DNA from: Hwanghaeella grinnelliae
Lineage (GTDB): Bacteria; Pseudomonadota; Alphaproteobacteria; UBA8366; Aestuariispiraceae
Reading direction: 5' to 3'
NCBI RefSeq assembly: GCF_004005845.1
Contig: NZ_SADE01000003.1
Location: forward strand, 248,001 to 312,000
Length of the DNA: 64,000 nucleotides
Of the stretch, positions 35,916 through 44,186 are shown piece by piece. A model generated the notes under the pieces. The model did no database searches. It was not told the origin of the DNA and saw only the letters and a list, made by a program, of their open reading frames with translations. Positions within the stretch are counted from its first letter, which is position 1; each line of letters opens with the position of its first letter. The position numbers and the translations under genes are program-made.

Positions 35916-37253
35916 ATGGGGAAGCTCAACGAATTGACTGCGGTCGACGCAGCCGCCGGCATCGCAGCCGGCGATTTCACCGCGGAAGACTTGATGGCCG
36001 ATTGCCTCGACCGTGTCGCCGCACGGGACAATGAGGTGGAAGCCTGGGCCTATCTCAACCCCAATTATGCGATTCGTCAGGCGCGGGATGCCGATGCGGC
36101 CCTGAAAGTCCAAAAGGCGCGGGGCGAGAAACCTGCGCCGCTTCACGGCGTGCCGGTCGGAATCAAGGATGTCATCGACACCGTGGATATGCCGACGGAA
36201 AACGGCTCGCCGGCCTATCAGGGCCGACGGCCGCAGGCGGACGCCGCTTGTGTCGCCGCCCTGCGCGCCGCCGGCGCGGTCATCATGGGAAAGACGGTCA
36301 CGACAGAACTGGCCAATATCGCACCATCGAAAACCCGAAACCCGCATGACCTGGACCGTTCCCCTGGTGGGTCTTCAGCGGGGTCCGGTGCTGGGGTCGC
36401 CGACGGCCAAGTGACACTGGCCCTTGGAACGCAAACCGGGGGATCGGTCATCAGGCCAGCTTCCTTCAACGGTATCCACGGCTTCAAGCCGACGCTTGGG
36501 ATGATCCCGCGTTCGGGTGTTTTGATGCAGTCCCACACGCTGGATACCGTCGGGGTTTACGGGCGGAGCCTGGAAGATCTTGCACTGATCGCCGACGTGC
36601 TCTCCTTGCCCGATCCCGGCGATGCCCACAGCTATCGCGGCAGCCGGGCGCCCTTGATGCCGGGCCTGCGGGCCGAGCGGGAAGAACCGCCGCGGCTGGC
36701 TTTCATCAAGACGCCGGCATGGCCCCAAGCGGATGACGAGGCACAGAAGGCGATTTCGGCTTTCGTCGCATCCTTGGGCGAAACCTGCGTGGAAACGGAA
36801 ATGCCCGCCCCCTTCGACGACATCCTGTCCCTGCACGCGACCGTCATGGCCGTTGAAGACCTGGCGCATTACGGACCGCTCCTGGAAAACAGCCCGGAAT
36901 TGGTCAGCGATATGCTGAAATCCAGAATGGCGGAGGCAGAAAAGATCCGTGGTGACGATTATGTCAAAGCACTGCTGGCACGGGAAAAGCTGCAGCAGGA
37001 CTTCGCCGCCCTGTTCGAAAACATCGACGCCGTCATCGCTTTATCGGCTGCCGGGACTGCCCCGCGCGGTTTCGAGACGACAGGAAACCCAGCCTTCAAC
37101 GGACCTTGGACCTATCTGGGTCTGCCCTGCGTGTCCCTGCCGTTATTGACCGTAAGCGACATGCCGCTTGGCGTGCAGGTCATCGGACCCTTCGGGGCGG
37201 ATGCGGCGACACTCAATACGGCGCGCTGGGTCGAACGGAACGGCACATCCTGA
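35916..37253 (+). CDS. Amidase signature family enzyme
   Basis: 445 residues. Catalytic residues are Lys in GIKDVIDT, cis-Ser in SPGGSSAGSGAG and the nucleophile Ser in TQTGGSVIRPASF. AAGGAAAAGG precedes the ATG. It is not close to the amidase at 17607. A 10-bp hairpin spans the stop codon. Its position divergent from the DMT/TRAP genes and near a carbamoylase suggests amide-nitrogen catabolism (inference). Confidence 0.9.
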   Translation: MGKLNELTAVDAAAGIAAGDFTAEDLMADCLDRVAARDNEVEAWAYLNPNYAIRQARDADAALKVQKARGEKPAPLHGVPVGIKDVIDTVDMPTENGSPAYQGRRPQADAACVAALRAAGAVIMGKTVTTELANIAPSKTRNPHDLDRSPGGSSAGSGAGVADGQVTLALGTQTGGSVIRPASFNGIHGFKPTLGMIPRSGVLMQSHTLDTVGVYGRSLEDLALIADVLSLPDPGDAHSYRGSRAPLMPGLRAEREEPPRLAFIKTPAWPQADDEAQKAISAFVASLGETCVETEMPAPFDDILSLHATVMAVEDLAHYGPLLENSPELVSDMLKSRMAEAEKIRGDDYVKALLAREKLQQDFAALFENIDAVIALSAAGTAPRGFETTGNPAFNGPWTYLGLPCVSLPLLTVSDMPLGVQVIGPFGADAATLNTARWVERNGTS

Positions 37254-37270
37254 CCCATCGGGATGTGCCG
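37241..37270 (+). terminator. 10-bp perfect hairpin spanning the amidase stop codon
   Basis: CGGCACATCC (37241-37250) pairs with GGATGTGCCG (37261-37270) around a 10-nt loop that includes the TGA stop. There is no following T-run, so it may be an mRNA 3'-end stabiliser or a weak terminator. Confidence 0.4.
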
Positions 37271-37362
37271 GAACCGACATGACGATGAAGACTGCGTGCA
37301 TGACGGGGCCAATGCGATAACATCGGGAAAACACGCGCATTCAGACGGGGAGGATTGCAGCA

Positions 37363-38334
37363 ATGGACTATAAACTTCTGGGACGGACCGGCCTTAACGT
37401 GTCCAAACTCTGCTTCGGCACAATGTCTTTCGGCGGCGACGCCGACGAAGCGCAATCGGCGCGGATGTACACGGCCTGCCGGGATGCCGGGATCAATTTC
37501 TTCGACTGCGCCGACGTCTATTCCAAGGGTGCCGCGGAAAAGATCCTAGGCAAGTTCATGGCGGGGCATCGCGACGAGTTGGTGATCACCTCAAAATGCT
37601 GGGGCAAGATGGCGGACGACGTTAACGGCGGTGGGTCCAATCGCCGGCACATCGTCCGCGCGGTCGAAGACAGCCTGAAGCGTCTCGGCACGGACCGTTT
37701 GGACATTCTTTTTATGCATCGCTGGGATCCGCGCGTGCCGTTGGAAGAAACCCTGCGCGCGCTGGATTCCCTCGTTTCCAGCGGCAAGGTCGTCCATATC
37801 GGCGCCAGCAACTATGCGGCCTGGCAGGTTGCCAAGGGGCTCGGCATTTCCGAACGACGCGGCTGGCCCCGGTTCGACGTGATCCAGCCGATGTATTCTC
37901 TGGTAAAGCGGCAGGTGGAATCAGAAATCCTGCCACTGGCAATGGAAGAAGGCCTGGGCGTGATCTCGTATTCGCCGATCGGCGGCGGATTGTTAAGCGG
38001 CAAATACACCAAGGAAAACCGTCCCGCCGGCGGCCGCCTTGTCACCAACAAGGAATACACCGCCCGCTATGGCGAGGACTGGGTCTTCGAAACGGCGGAG
38101 GCGTTTTCAGCCTTCGCGGGAAAGAAGAACATTCATCCCGTATCGCTCGCGGTGGCCTGGGTCGCGGCCAATCCGGCGATCACTTGCCCGATCATCGGTG
38201 GGCGCAGCCTGGAACAGCTTGAGCCTTCGTTGAAGTCGGTCGAGGTCGAAATGACGCCGGAACTCTACGCGGAAATGTGCGCGCTTACGCGCACGCCCCC
38301 GCCCGCAACCGATCGCCTGGAGGAACGGCGCTGA
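37363..38334 (+). CDS. Aldo/keto reductase
   Basis: 323 residues, a (beta/alpha)8 AKR. The tetrad is visible: Asp and Tyr in NFFDCADVYSKGAAE, Lys in LVITSKCWG and His in DILFMHRWDP. The C-terminal cofactor loop ITCPIIGGRSLEQLEPSL fits NADPH use. GGGAGG precedes the ATG. It resembles the YajO/Tas-like AKR branch rather than a sugar-specific enzyme. It follows the amidase gene on the same strand. Confidence 0.92.
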   Translation: MDYKLLGRTGLNVSKLCFGTMSFGGDADEAQSARMYTACRDAGINFFDCADVYSKGAAEKILGKFMAGHRDELVITSKCWGKMADDVNGGGSNRRHIVRAVEDSLKRLGTDRLDILFMHRWDPRVPLEETLRALDSLVSSGKVVHIGASNYAAWQVAKGLGISERRGWPRFDVIQPMYSLVKRQVESEILPLAMEEGLGVISYSPIGGGLLSGKYTKENRPAGGRLVTNKEYTARYGEDWVFETAEAFSAFAGKKNIHPVSLAVAWVAANPAITCPIIGGRSLEQLEPSLKSVEVEMTPELYAEMCALTRTPPPATDRLEERR

Positions 38335-38372
38335 GCCTTCCTCCGGCGGCCGGATGCTAGCGTCGTTTCACT

Positions 38373-39608
38373 CTAGCTGTTCTTCGCAAGATCAATGATC
38401 GCTGCGGTCAAGGGCACCGCAGGATCTGTCAGTGCCTCGACGATCGAGAAGTGGTGGTGCCCCTCCATCACCGCTTCCGAGACGGGGCAACCATGGGCGC
38501 GCATATGGTCGGCGAATAGCGCGCTTTGCCGGTGAAATTCCGGGCTTTCCAAGCTGCCCACGGACAATACGACCGGGATCGCGGTAACCGGCTTCATGTT
38601 GATGGGACTCAAACCGGCGATATCGTCCGCCGTGAACCGGAAGACAGGCTGCATTCCGGTCTTCGACAGGGGTTCCAAGTCGAACAGGCCTGAAATCGGC
38701 ACCGCCCCTTTCAGTAGATCGGCCGGCAGGTCGTCCCGGAAATCCGCCCAATCCGTGCAGGCCAGCGCGCCGGAAAGGTGACCGCCCGCGCTGTGGCCGG
38801 AAACCGTCAACCGGTCACGGTCATAGCCGTAATCCGCAGCCACGTCATAGGCACGCGCGACCGCGGCACGACATTGACGCAGGATTTCCGAAAGATCGAC
38901 ATCGGGCATCAGATCGTAGTTCACCATCGCGACAGCGATCCCGGCCTTCAACATCGCGTCCGCCATATGGGCGTGATTGCGTTTGTCGAGCGCCTGCCAA
39001 TAACCGCCGTGAATGAACAGATGCAGCGGCGGGTTTTCCACCCCGTCCGGGAGGAACAGGTCGAAACTCTGCCCTGGAGTTTCCCCGAACCAAACCTCCG
39101 CCACGCGGTTTTTCTGATAGGCCGGGCCCGAGAGTCGCCACAGCTCAAAATATTTATCGTGATCGGGCGCCTGCGCCCGCGGGCTGTATTGGAAATTGAT
39201 CTCGGCCTGCGTGAAATCCCCATAAACTTTCGCATCCGGGTCGCCAGCCGGCGGCACCACGGCGGAAAGGGCGATTTTCGGACCTGTCAGATCCCTGTCT
39301 TCAACCACGGTGATTGCAGGAAAATTCCCCGCCAGCGTTTCACGGAACGCCAGGTCATAATCTATCAGCCGATCCTGCAGGACGCCGATATCCGGCAGCC
39401 ACAGCACCATCCGGCTTAAATGCGGCGGCATGGCGCCTTGCGCCATCACCGCCCCCGCGGCCCGCGTCAGGGCCAAGCGATACGCCGTTACCGGATCGTC
39501 CGGCATGTCAGCGCCGGCATCGAAAACATCCGTCACGACCAACCGGCCGCCCGCGGGAGTATCCTGTTCTTTCAGGTTTGGCGCGTCCGTCGCCTGAGTA
39601 AAATGCAT
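38373..39608 (-). CDS. RidA-like domain fused to a kynurenine formamidase-like esterase
   Basis: 411 residues from the ATG at 39608, preceded by AGGGGGAAGGA. Residues ~1-125 resemble a RidA/YjgF unit: RAAGAVMAQGAMPPHLSRMVLWLPDIG, then a PAITVVEDRDL tail. The C-terminal ~280 residues are an alpha/beta hydrolase with LFIHGGYWQ, the formamidase/esterase oxyanion motif, nucleophile elbow SGHSAGGHLSG and a catalytic His in EGHHHFSI. RidA proteins deaminate reactive enamines and imines. The fusion could couple ester or formamide hydrolysis to handling of an unstable amine product (inference). It is divergent from the carbamoylase gene. Confidence 0.75.
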   Translation of the reverse strand: MHFTQATDAPNLKEQDTPAGGRLVVTDVFDAGADMPDDPVTAYRLALTRAAGAVMAQGAMPPHLSRMVLWLPDIGVLQDRLIDYDLAFRETLAGNFPAITVVEDRDLTGPKIALSAVVPPAGDPDAKVYGDFTQAEINFQYSPRAQAPDHDKYFELWRLSGPAYQKNRVAEVWFGETPGQSFDLFLPDGVENPPLHLFIHGGYWQALDKRNHAHMADAMLKAGIAVAMVNYDLMPDVDLSEILRQCRAAVARAYDVAADYGYDRDRLTVSGHSAGGHLSGALACTDWADFRDDLPADLLKGAVPISGLFDLEPLSKTGMQPVFRFTADDIAGLSPINMKPVTAIPVVLSVGSLESPEFHRQSALFADHMRAHGCPVSEAVMEGHHHFSIVEALTDPAVPLTAAIIDLAKNS

Positions 39609-39825
39609 TCCTTCCCCCTTGCACCATGCGGAAGGCCAACATGTGCCCACCGAAAACCTCTGTCACCCGTCTTTGCGGGTGGACCGAAACCGGTATAGTG
39701 ACGCCATCAACGGACGTCAGAGTCCAGCAATTGTTCCGGTAGGGGTATCCGGTTCCGCCGCCGCCTGCATGCAAGACCCGCATGGAATACAAAGGGGCGT
39801 GCGACCGGCAATAGGGGATGACAAA

Positions 39826-41085
39826 ATGAGTGCACCGACAGTCAACGGCGATCGTCTTTGGCAAAGCCTTATGGATATGGCGCAACACGGCGCGACGCCG
39901 AAGGGCGGCGTCTGCCGCCTGGCCTTGACGGATATCGACAAGGCGGGCCGTGACCTGTTCGTCGAATGGTGCCGTCAGGCCGGCATGACGACCCGGGTCG
40001 ACAAGGTCGGCAACATCTTCGCCCGCCGTCCCGGACGCGATCCGAAGGCCGATCCTGTGGTCACCGGCAGCCATCTGGACAGCCAGCCGACGGGCGGACG
40101 GTTCGACGGCGTCTATGGCGTGCTGGCGGGACTGGAAGTGGTCCGCAGTCTGAACGATCAAGCGATCGAAACCGATGCCCCGATCGAGGTCGCGGTTTGG
40201 ACCAATGAGGAAGGCAGCCGGTTTTCCCCCGCCATGATGGGGTCGGGTGTCTATGGCGGTGCTTTCACGCTTGAGGAAATCCTGGACAAGCAAGACATCG
40301 ACGGCAAACGATTCGGCGATGAGCTTGAGCGGATCGGCTATGCCGGCGAAGACGACCCGACGGACCATCCGATGAGAGCCTATTTCGAGGCGCATATTGA
40401 ACAGGGACCGATTCTGGAGGCTGCCGGACTGCCGGTCGGGGTGGTCACCGGCGCCCAGGGCCAGCGCTGGCATGAAATAACCGTGACCGGGATGGAAGCG
40501 CATGCCGGGCCGACCCCGATGGCGATCCGCAAGGACGCGCTTGTGGCCGCGGCAAAGATCATCCAGTGCGTCAACGAAATCGGCCATGAACATCAGCCGG
40601 GCGCCTGCGCCACCGTCGGCTTCATCCAGTCCAAACCGAATTCCAGGAATGTCATTCCGGGTGAGGTTTTCCTCACCACCGACTTGCGCCATCCCGACGA
40701 CGCCCAATTGACCAAGATGGACGCGGCGCTGAAGGAATGCTGCGCGAACGTTGCCGAGGAATCCGGCGTCACGGTGGACGTTGTCGATTTTTGGTATTTC
40801 GCGCCCACCCCCTTCGACGAAAAGCTGGTAACGCTGGTGCGCCACGGGGCGGATCTTCACGGTTATCAAACCCAACCGATCGTTTCCGGTGCCGGGCATG
40901 ACGCGGTCTATGTGGCACGGCGCGCGCCGACGGCTATGATCTTCACGCCATGCGAGGACGGTATCAGTCATAACGAGGTGGAGAACGCAAAGCCGGAGGA
41001 CCTGGAAGCCGGCTGCAACGTCCTGTATCACGCGATGCTGGAAGCGGCCGGATGGCATCGCGGCGGGCATAACGAAGCGGAATAG
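39826..41085 (+). CDS. M20-family Zn-dependent hydrolase (N-carbamoyl amino acid amidohydrolase type)
   Basis: 419 residues from the ATG at 39826, preceded by AGGGGATG; the frame is open 207 bp further upstream without similarity. Metal ligands are His and Asp in GSHLDSQPTGGRFDG, the Glu pair in VWTNEEGSRF, His in FEAHIEQGP and His in GISHNEVENA. GQRWHEITVTGMEAHAGPTPM is the dimerisation and substrate region typical of L-carbamoylases, beta-ureidopropionases and allantoate amidohydrolases. It releases CO2 and ammonia from a carbamoyl or ureido compound. The next gene is 27 bp away. Confidence 0.9.
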   Translation: MSAPTVNGDRLWQSLMDMAQHGATPKGGVCRLALTDIDKAGRDLFVEWCRQAGMTTRVDKVGNIFARRPGRDPKADPVVTGSHLDSQPTGGRFDGVYGVLAGLEVVRSLNDQAIETDAPIEVAVWTNEEGSRFSPAMMGSGVYGGAFTLEEILDKQDIDGKRFGDELERIGYAGEDDPTDHPMRAYFEAHIEQGPILEAAGLPVGVVTGAQGQRWHEITVTGMEAHAGPTPMAIRKDALVAAAKIIQCVNEIGHEHQPGACATVGFIQSKPNSRNVIPGEVFLTTDLRHPDDAQLTKMDAALKECCANVAEESGVTVDVVDFWYFAPTPFDEKLVTLVRHGADLHGYQTQPIVSGAGHDAVYVARRAPTAMIFTPCEDGISHNEVENAKPEDLEAGCNVLYHAMLEAAGWHRGGHNEAE

Positions 41086-41112
41086 CAGTCGTTCTCTGAA
41101 GGAGGGCAAGAC

Positions 41113-41724
41113 GTGTCCAAGATCGAAACAATCGAACAGTTGCGTACGCTCTATCCGCCGGCCAAAGGTCTTGCGGTCGACAAGCAATTGACCCGGCTGG
41201 ACCCGCATTGCCGCCGTTTCATCTCGCTTTCTCCGTTCGCTGTATTGGCGACGAAAGGACAGGATGGCCTGGTCGATATTTCCCCGCGCGGCGGGGATCC
41301 GGGCTTCATCCTGATCGAGGACGACGAAACCCTGCTGCTTCCCGATTGGCCGGGCAACAACCGCCTGGACAATTTGGAGAACATTCTGGCCGACCCTGCG
41401 ATCAGCCTGATATTCCTGATCCCCGGCGTGGACGAGACTTTGCGGGTTCACGGGTTGGCCGAAATCAACACGGACGAGGCTTTGATCCAACAATTCGCGA
41501 TCGGTCCCAAACTGCCGAAAACGGTTCTTCGTATCTCGGTCAAGGAAGCCTATCTGCACTGCGCCAAAGCGTTGATGCGGTCGCGCCTATGGGATGCTGA
41601 CGCCCAGATCGAGCGCGGGGATCTTCCATCGATCGCAAAAATGATTCAGGATCAGGCGGGGCTTGGCGGACCGGCAGAATCGCAGCCCGACATGGTGGCC
41701 AGATATCGCAAATTGCTATACTGA
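41113..41724 (+). CDS. Pyridoxamine 5'-phosphate oxidase-like flavin-binding protein (MSMEG_1061-like)
   Basis: 203 residues from a GTG start preceded by AAGGAGGG. The split-barrel core is SPFAVLATKGQDGLVDISPRGGDPGF and LLLPDWPGNNRLDNLENILADP, as in the MSMEG_1061-like branch of PNPOx-type proteins. It probably binds FMN or F420 and reduces a small substrate. It forms an operon with the carbamoylase gene. Confidence 0.85.
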   Translation: MSKIETIEQLRTLYPPAKGLAVDKQLTRLDPHCRRFISLSPFAVLATKGQDGLVDISPRGGDPGFILIEDDETLLLPDWPGNNRLDNLENILADPAISLIFLIPGVDETLRVHGLAEINTDEALIQQFAIGPKLPKTVLRISVKEAYLHCAKALMRSRLWDADAQIERGDLPSIAKMIQDQAGLGGPAESQPDMVARYRKLLY

Positions 41725-41817
41725 CAGATGGTCGAAATGGCCCCTCGGCAGCAAAGTTGCATTTGGGTCAGCGCGAATACTCTGACAGTGTTTGATTAAC
41801 CCCTGACCGGATACGGA

Positions 41818-43350
41818 ATGGTGGCGAGCAGCGAAACCTCCGCATCGGTGATCTTTGCCGGCATCGATTCAAGATTGCGCGACATGGTCGAACATGCCGG
41901 CGTGGGTCTTTATGCGATCGACATCCAGGGTCGGTATCTTTTCGTGAACCGCCATTTCGCCGAGATGCTGGGCTATGCATCGCCACAGGACTGTCTGCAG
42001 GCGGACCTACAGGTTCTGGACATTTTCGAGGATCCGAACGACCGGGAAATCTCGCGGGAGCGCTGCCTGCGCGAACAGCATATCGTCGACTTTCTTTTCA
42101 AGGCCAAGCGGCAAGACGGATCCAACCTGTGGGTCAGCGAAAATTGCTCGGTCATTCGCGAGGCAAACGGCGAAGTGTCGGGCTTCGTCGGGTCGATCGC
42201 GGACGTGACGTCCTATGTCGAAGCAACGGAGAAGCTGCAGGCTGCCGAGCTGGACTTTCGCCGCTTCGTCGAGCGTGCGCCCGAGGGGATCTATCGGTCT
42301 TCTTTGGACGGCAAACAGTTGATGGCGAACCCGGCCCTGGTAAAGCTGAACGGCTATGACTCCGAAGAAGAACAGCTTAAAGCCGTCAAGGATATCAGCC
42401 TCGAGTGGTATGTGGACCCGAAGCGGCGCGAACAGTTTATCGAACGGCTTGAGAAAGACGGCTTCGTCGAAAACTTCGAATCGGAAATCTACGCGCATAA
42501 AACACGCGAACGGATTTGGATTTCTGAAAACGCCTATATCGTCCGCGACGACGACGGGAAGCCTTTATTTTACGAAGGCACCGTGCGTGACATCACAGAG
42601 AAGAAATTGTCGGAACGGCAGTTACGGAAGGCGTTGCATACGGCCGAGGAAGCGGATCGCGCCAAGGCCCGTTTCCTGGCACATATGAGCCACGAGCTCC
42701 GCACACCCTTGAATGCCATCCTGGGCTTTTCGGACCTTATCCGAAAACTGGTCACCGATGGCATGCCGCCCGAGAAAATTGTCGAATACTCGACCGATAT
42801 CCACGAAAGCGGCAAGCACCTGCTGGACCTGATCAACGACGTGCTCGACCTGTCGCGTATCGAGAGCGATGCGATGAAGGTGGAGATCGAGCCCGTAGAT
42901 ACCAAGCGCGCGATGGAAACGGCCATCGAAGTCGTACGGCCCATGGCGCTGCAAAAGTCGATCGACCTGGTGTTGGAAACGCGTGGCGCGGCATTCGTGG
43001 TGGCCGACCCCAGGCGTCTTCATCAATGTCTGCTCAATCTGTTGTCCAACGCCATCAAATTTTCTCATGAAGCAGGCAAGGTCACCCTGAAAGCCGAAGC
43101 GACGGACATAGATGTCAGTTTGGGCGTGGCGGATGAAGGCATGGGGATTCCGAAGGAATTGCTGCCCACCATCGGCCAGCCCTTCGTCACGCTGGACGAT
43201 CCGACAGACAAGGCCCAGAAGGGCACCGGCCTTGGCCTGACGATCACGCATTCATTGGCCAAGCTGATGAACGGAAGCATGGTTGTGGAAAGCACGTTTG
43301 GCGAGGGGACATGCGTGACGATCACCCTACCCCGCTTCATCCGCGATTGA
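41818..43350 (+). CDS. Two-PAS sensor histidine kinase
   Basis: 510 residues, soluble. PAS domains at ~20-135 and ~145-265, then a HisKA domain with phospho-His292 in MSHELRTPLNAILGF, and a HATPase domain with VADEGMGIP and GTGLGLTITHSLAKLM. There is no receiver domain and no adjacent response regulator, so the partner is encoded elsewhere. The 13-bp tandem repeat lies just after the stop. Confidence 0.92.
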   Translation: MVASSETSASVIFAGIDSRLRDMVEHAGVGLYAIDIQGRYLFVNRHFAEMLGYASPQDCLQADLQVLDIFEDPNDREISRERCLREQHIVDFLFKAKRQDGSNLWVSENCSVIREANGEVSGFVGSIADVTSYVEATEKLQAAELDFRRFVERAPEGIYRSSLDGKQLMANPALVKLNGYDSEEEQLKAVKDISLEWYVDPKRREQFIERLEKDGFVENFESEIYAHKTRERIWISENAYIVRDDDGKPLFYEGTVRDITEKKLSERQLRKALHTAEEADRAKARFLAHMSHELRTPLNAILGFSDLIRKLVTDGMPPEKIVEYSTDIHESGKHLLDLINDVLDLSRIESDAMKVEIEPVDTKRAMETAIEVVRPMALQKSIDLVLETRGAAFVVADPRRLHQCLLNLLSNAIKFSHEAGKVTLKAEATDIDVSLGVADEGMGIPKELLPTIGQPFVTLDDPTDKAQKGTGLGLTITHSLAKLMNGSMVVESTFGEGTCVTITLPRFIRD

Positions 43351-43375
43351 ATCGGGGTCGCGCATCCACATCCCG

Positions 43376-43440
43376 GCCAGTTTACCGGGCATGTGTACCG
43401 GGCCAGTTTTCCGGGCCAGTTTACCGGGTCAGATTACCGT
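43376..43440. repeat. 13-bp tandem repeat, five copies
   Basis: Copies start at 43376, 43389, 43402, 43415 and 43428. Copies 1 and 4 are GCCAGTTTACCGG, copy 3 differs by one base, and copies 2 and 5 by several. It fills the gap between the PAS kinase stop and the convergent TetR gene stop, so it is in the 3' region of both. Confidence 0.85.
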
Positions 43441-43446
43441 GCGGAT

Positions 43447-44064
43447 TTATGTCGCGGCATAGGGTTTCAGAACGAAATCCATATCCGACCGAACGGCCGC
43501 CTGATATTCCGCAAATGTCATCCGCTCGCTTGAGGCCAATTCGATGTAGTGCATAGTCTCGATCCGGAAGAGGATGCCGCCCAATTTTTCCGTATCGCAA
43601 TCGACGCGCAGCACGCCTTGTTCCTGAAGAACATTCAGCATCCGTATCACGCGGGTGCGCAGCCGGTCATTGAACGTCGCAAAACGGTTTCCCAGGACGG
43701 TCTGGCGTTGCACGATGGAAAGGCCGAAGAGGTGCCGCCAATTTTCCTTCCCCAGATGGTTCAGGGAATGGGAGGTCATGGCAAAAAAGACGCCGCAGAC
43801 CCCGTCGACAAGGTTCGTCGGCGGATTGCCGATCAATTCCTCGATCTCGCGCTCGACGAAACGGTCATGCAGCGTCACCAGCGTCAACAACAGGTCGGAC
43901 TTGTTCTGGAAATAGTTATAGACGGTTCCGACGGATACCTCAGCCGCGCGCGCGATGATTTCCATCTTGGCTTCTTCATAGCCCACCGTGCGAAACTGTT
44001 CAGCAGCCGCTTCGATGATCCGGCGTTCCCTGTCGGCTTTTTTTCGTTCTCTCAATCCAGTCAT
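43447..44064 (-). CDS. TetR family transcriptional regulator
   Basis: 205 residues. The N-terminal HTH is RRIIEAAAEQFRTVGYEEAKMEIIARAAEVSVGTVYNYFQNKSDLL, spanning residues ~13-58; the rest is a helical ligand-binding domain. It is divergent from the Pot-like ABC operon, with two inverted repeats in the 122-bp gap, so it probably represses that operon and itself. The ligand may be the transported amine or a related compound (inference). Confidence 0.9.
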   Translation of the reverse strand: MTGLRERKKADRERRIIEAAAEQFRTVGYEEAKMEIIARAAEVSVGTVYNYFQNKSDLLLTLVTLHDRFVEREIEELIGNPPTNLVDGVCGVFFAMTSHSLNHLGKENWRHLFGLSIVQRQTVLGNRFATFNDRLRTRVIRMLNVLQEQGVLRVDCDTEKLGGILFRIETMHYIELASSERMTFAEYQAAVRSDMDFVLKPYAAT

Positions 44065-44075
44065 GACGATCAGTT

Positions 44076-44099
44076 TGACTCATTTCGGGATCAGAGTCA
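44076..44099. promoter_or_regulatory. Inverted repeat TGACTC-N12-GAGTCA near the TetR start
   Basis: TGACTC at 44076-44081 and GAGTCA at 44094-44099 are exact complements, 12 bp from the TetR ATG. It may be a second operator or part of the TetR promoter region. Confidence 0.4.
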
Positions 44100-44101
44100 T
44101 A

Positions 44102-44125
44102 AAAAAATGAACTGGTTCATTTTTT
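44102..44125. promoter_or_regulatory. 24-bp palindrome, likely TetR operator
   Basis: The left arm AAAAAATGAAC (44102-44112) and right arm GTTCATTTTTT (44115-44125) are perfect complements around a 2-bp centre. The site lies 38 bp before the TetR ATG and ~62 bp before the binding-protein ATG, where it could control both. TetR operators are commonly short palindromes in the divergent gap. Confidence 0.75.
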
Positions 44126-44186
44126 AGAATGAAACCATAAAAATAAGGGTGGGCTAAAATCGATTGGTACAACGTGGGAGACCGAG

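Noticed and set aside
39508-41559. Long antisense open frame opposite the carbamoylase
   Set aside because: No recognisable domain, low-complexity composition, and the plus strand has a well-supported M20 hydrolase with a ribosome-binding site.
43376-43440. CRISPR-like array
   Set aside because: Copies are tandem with no spacers and the unit is only 13 bp.
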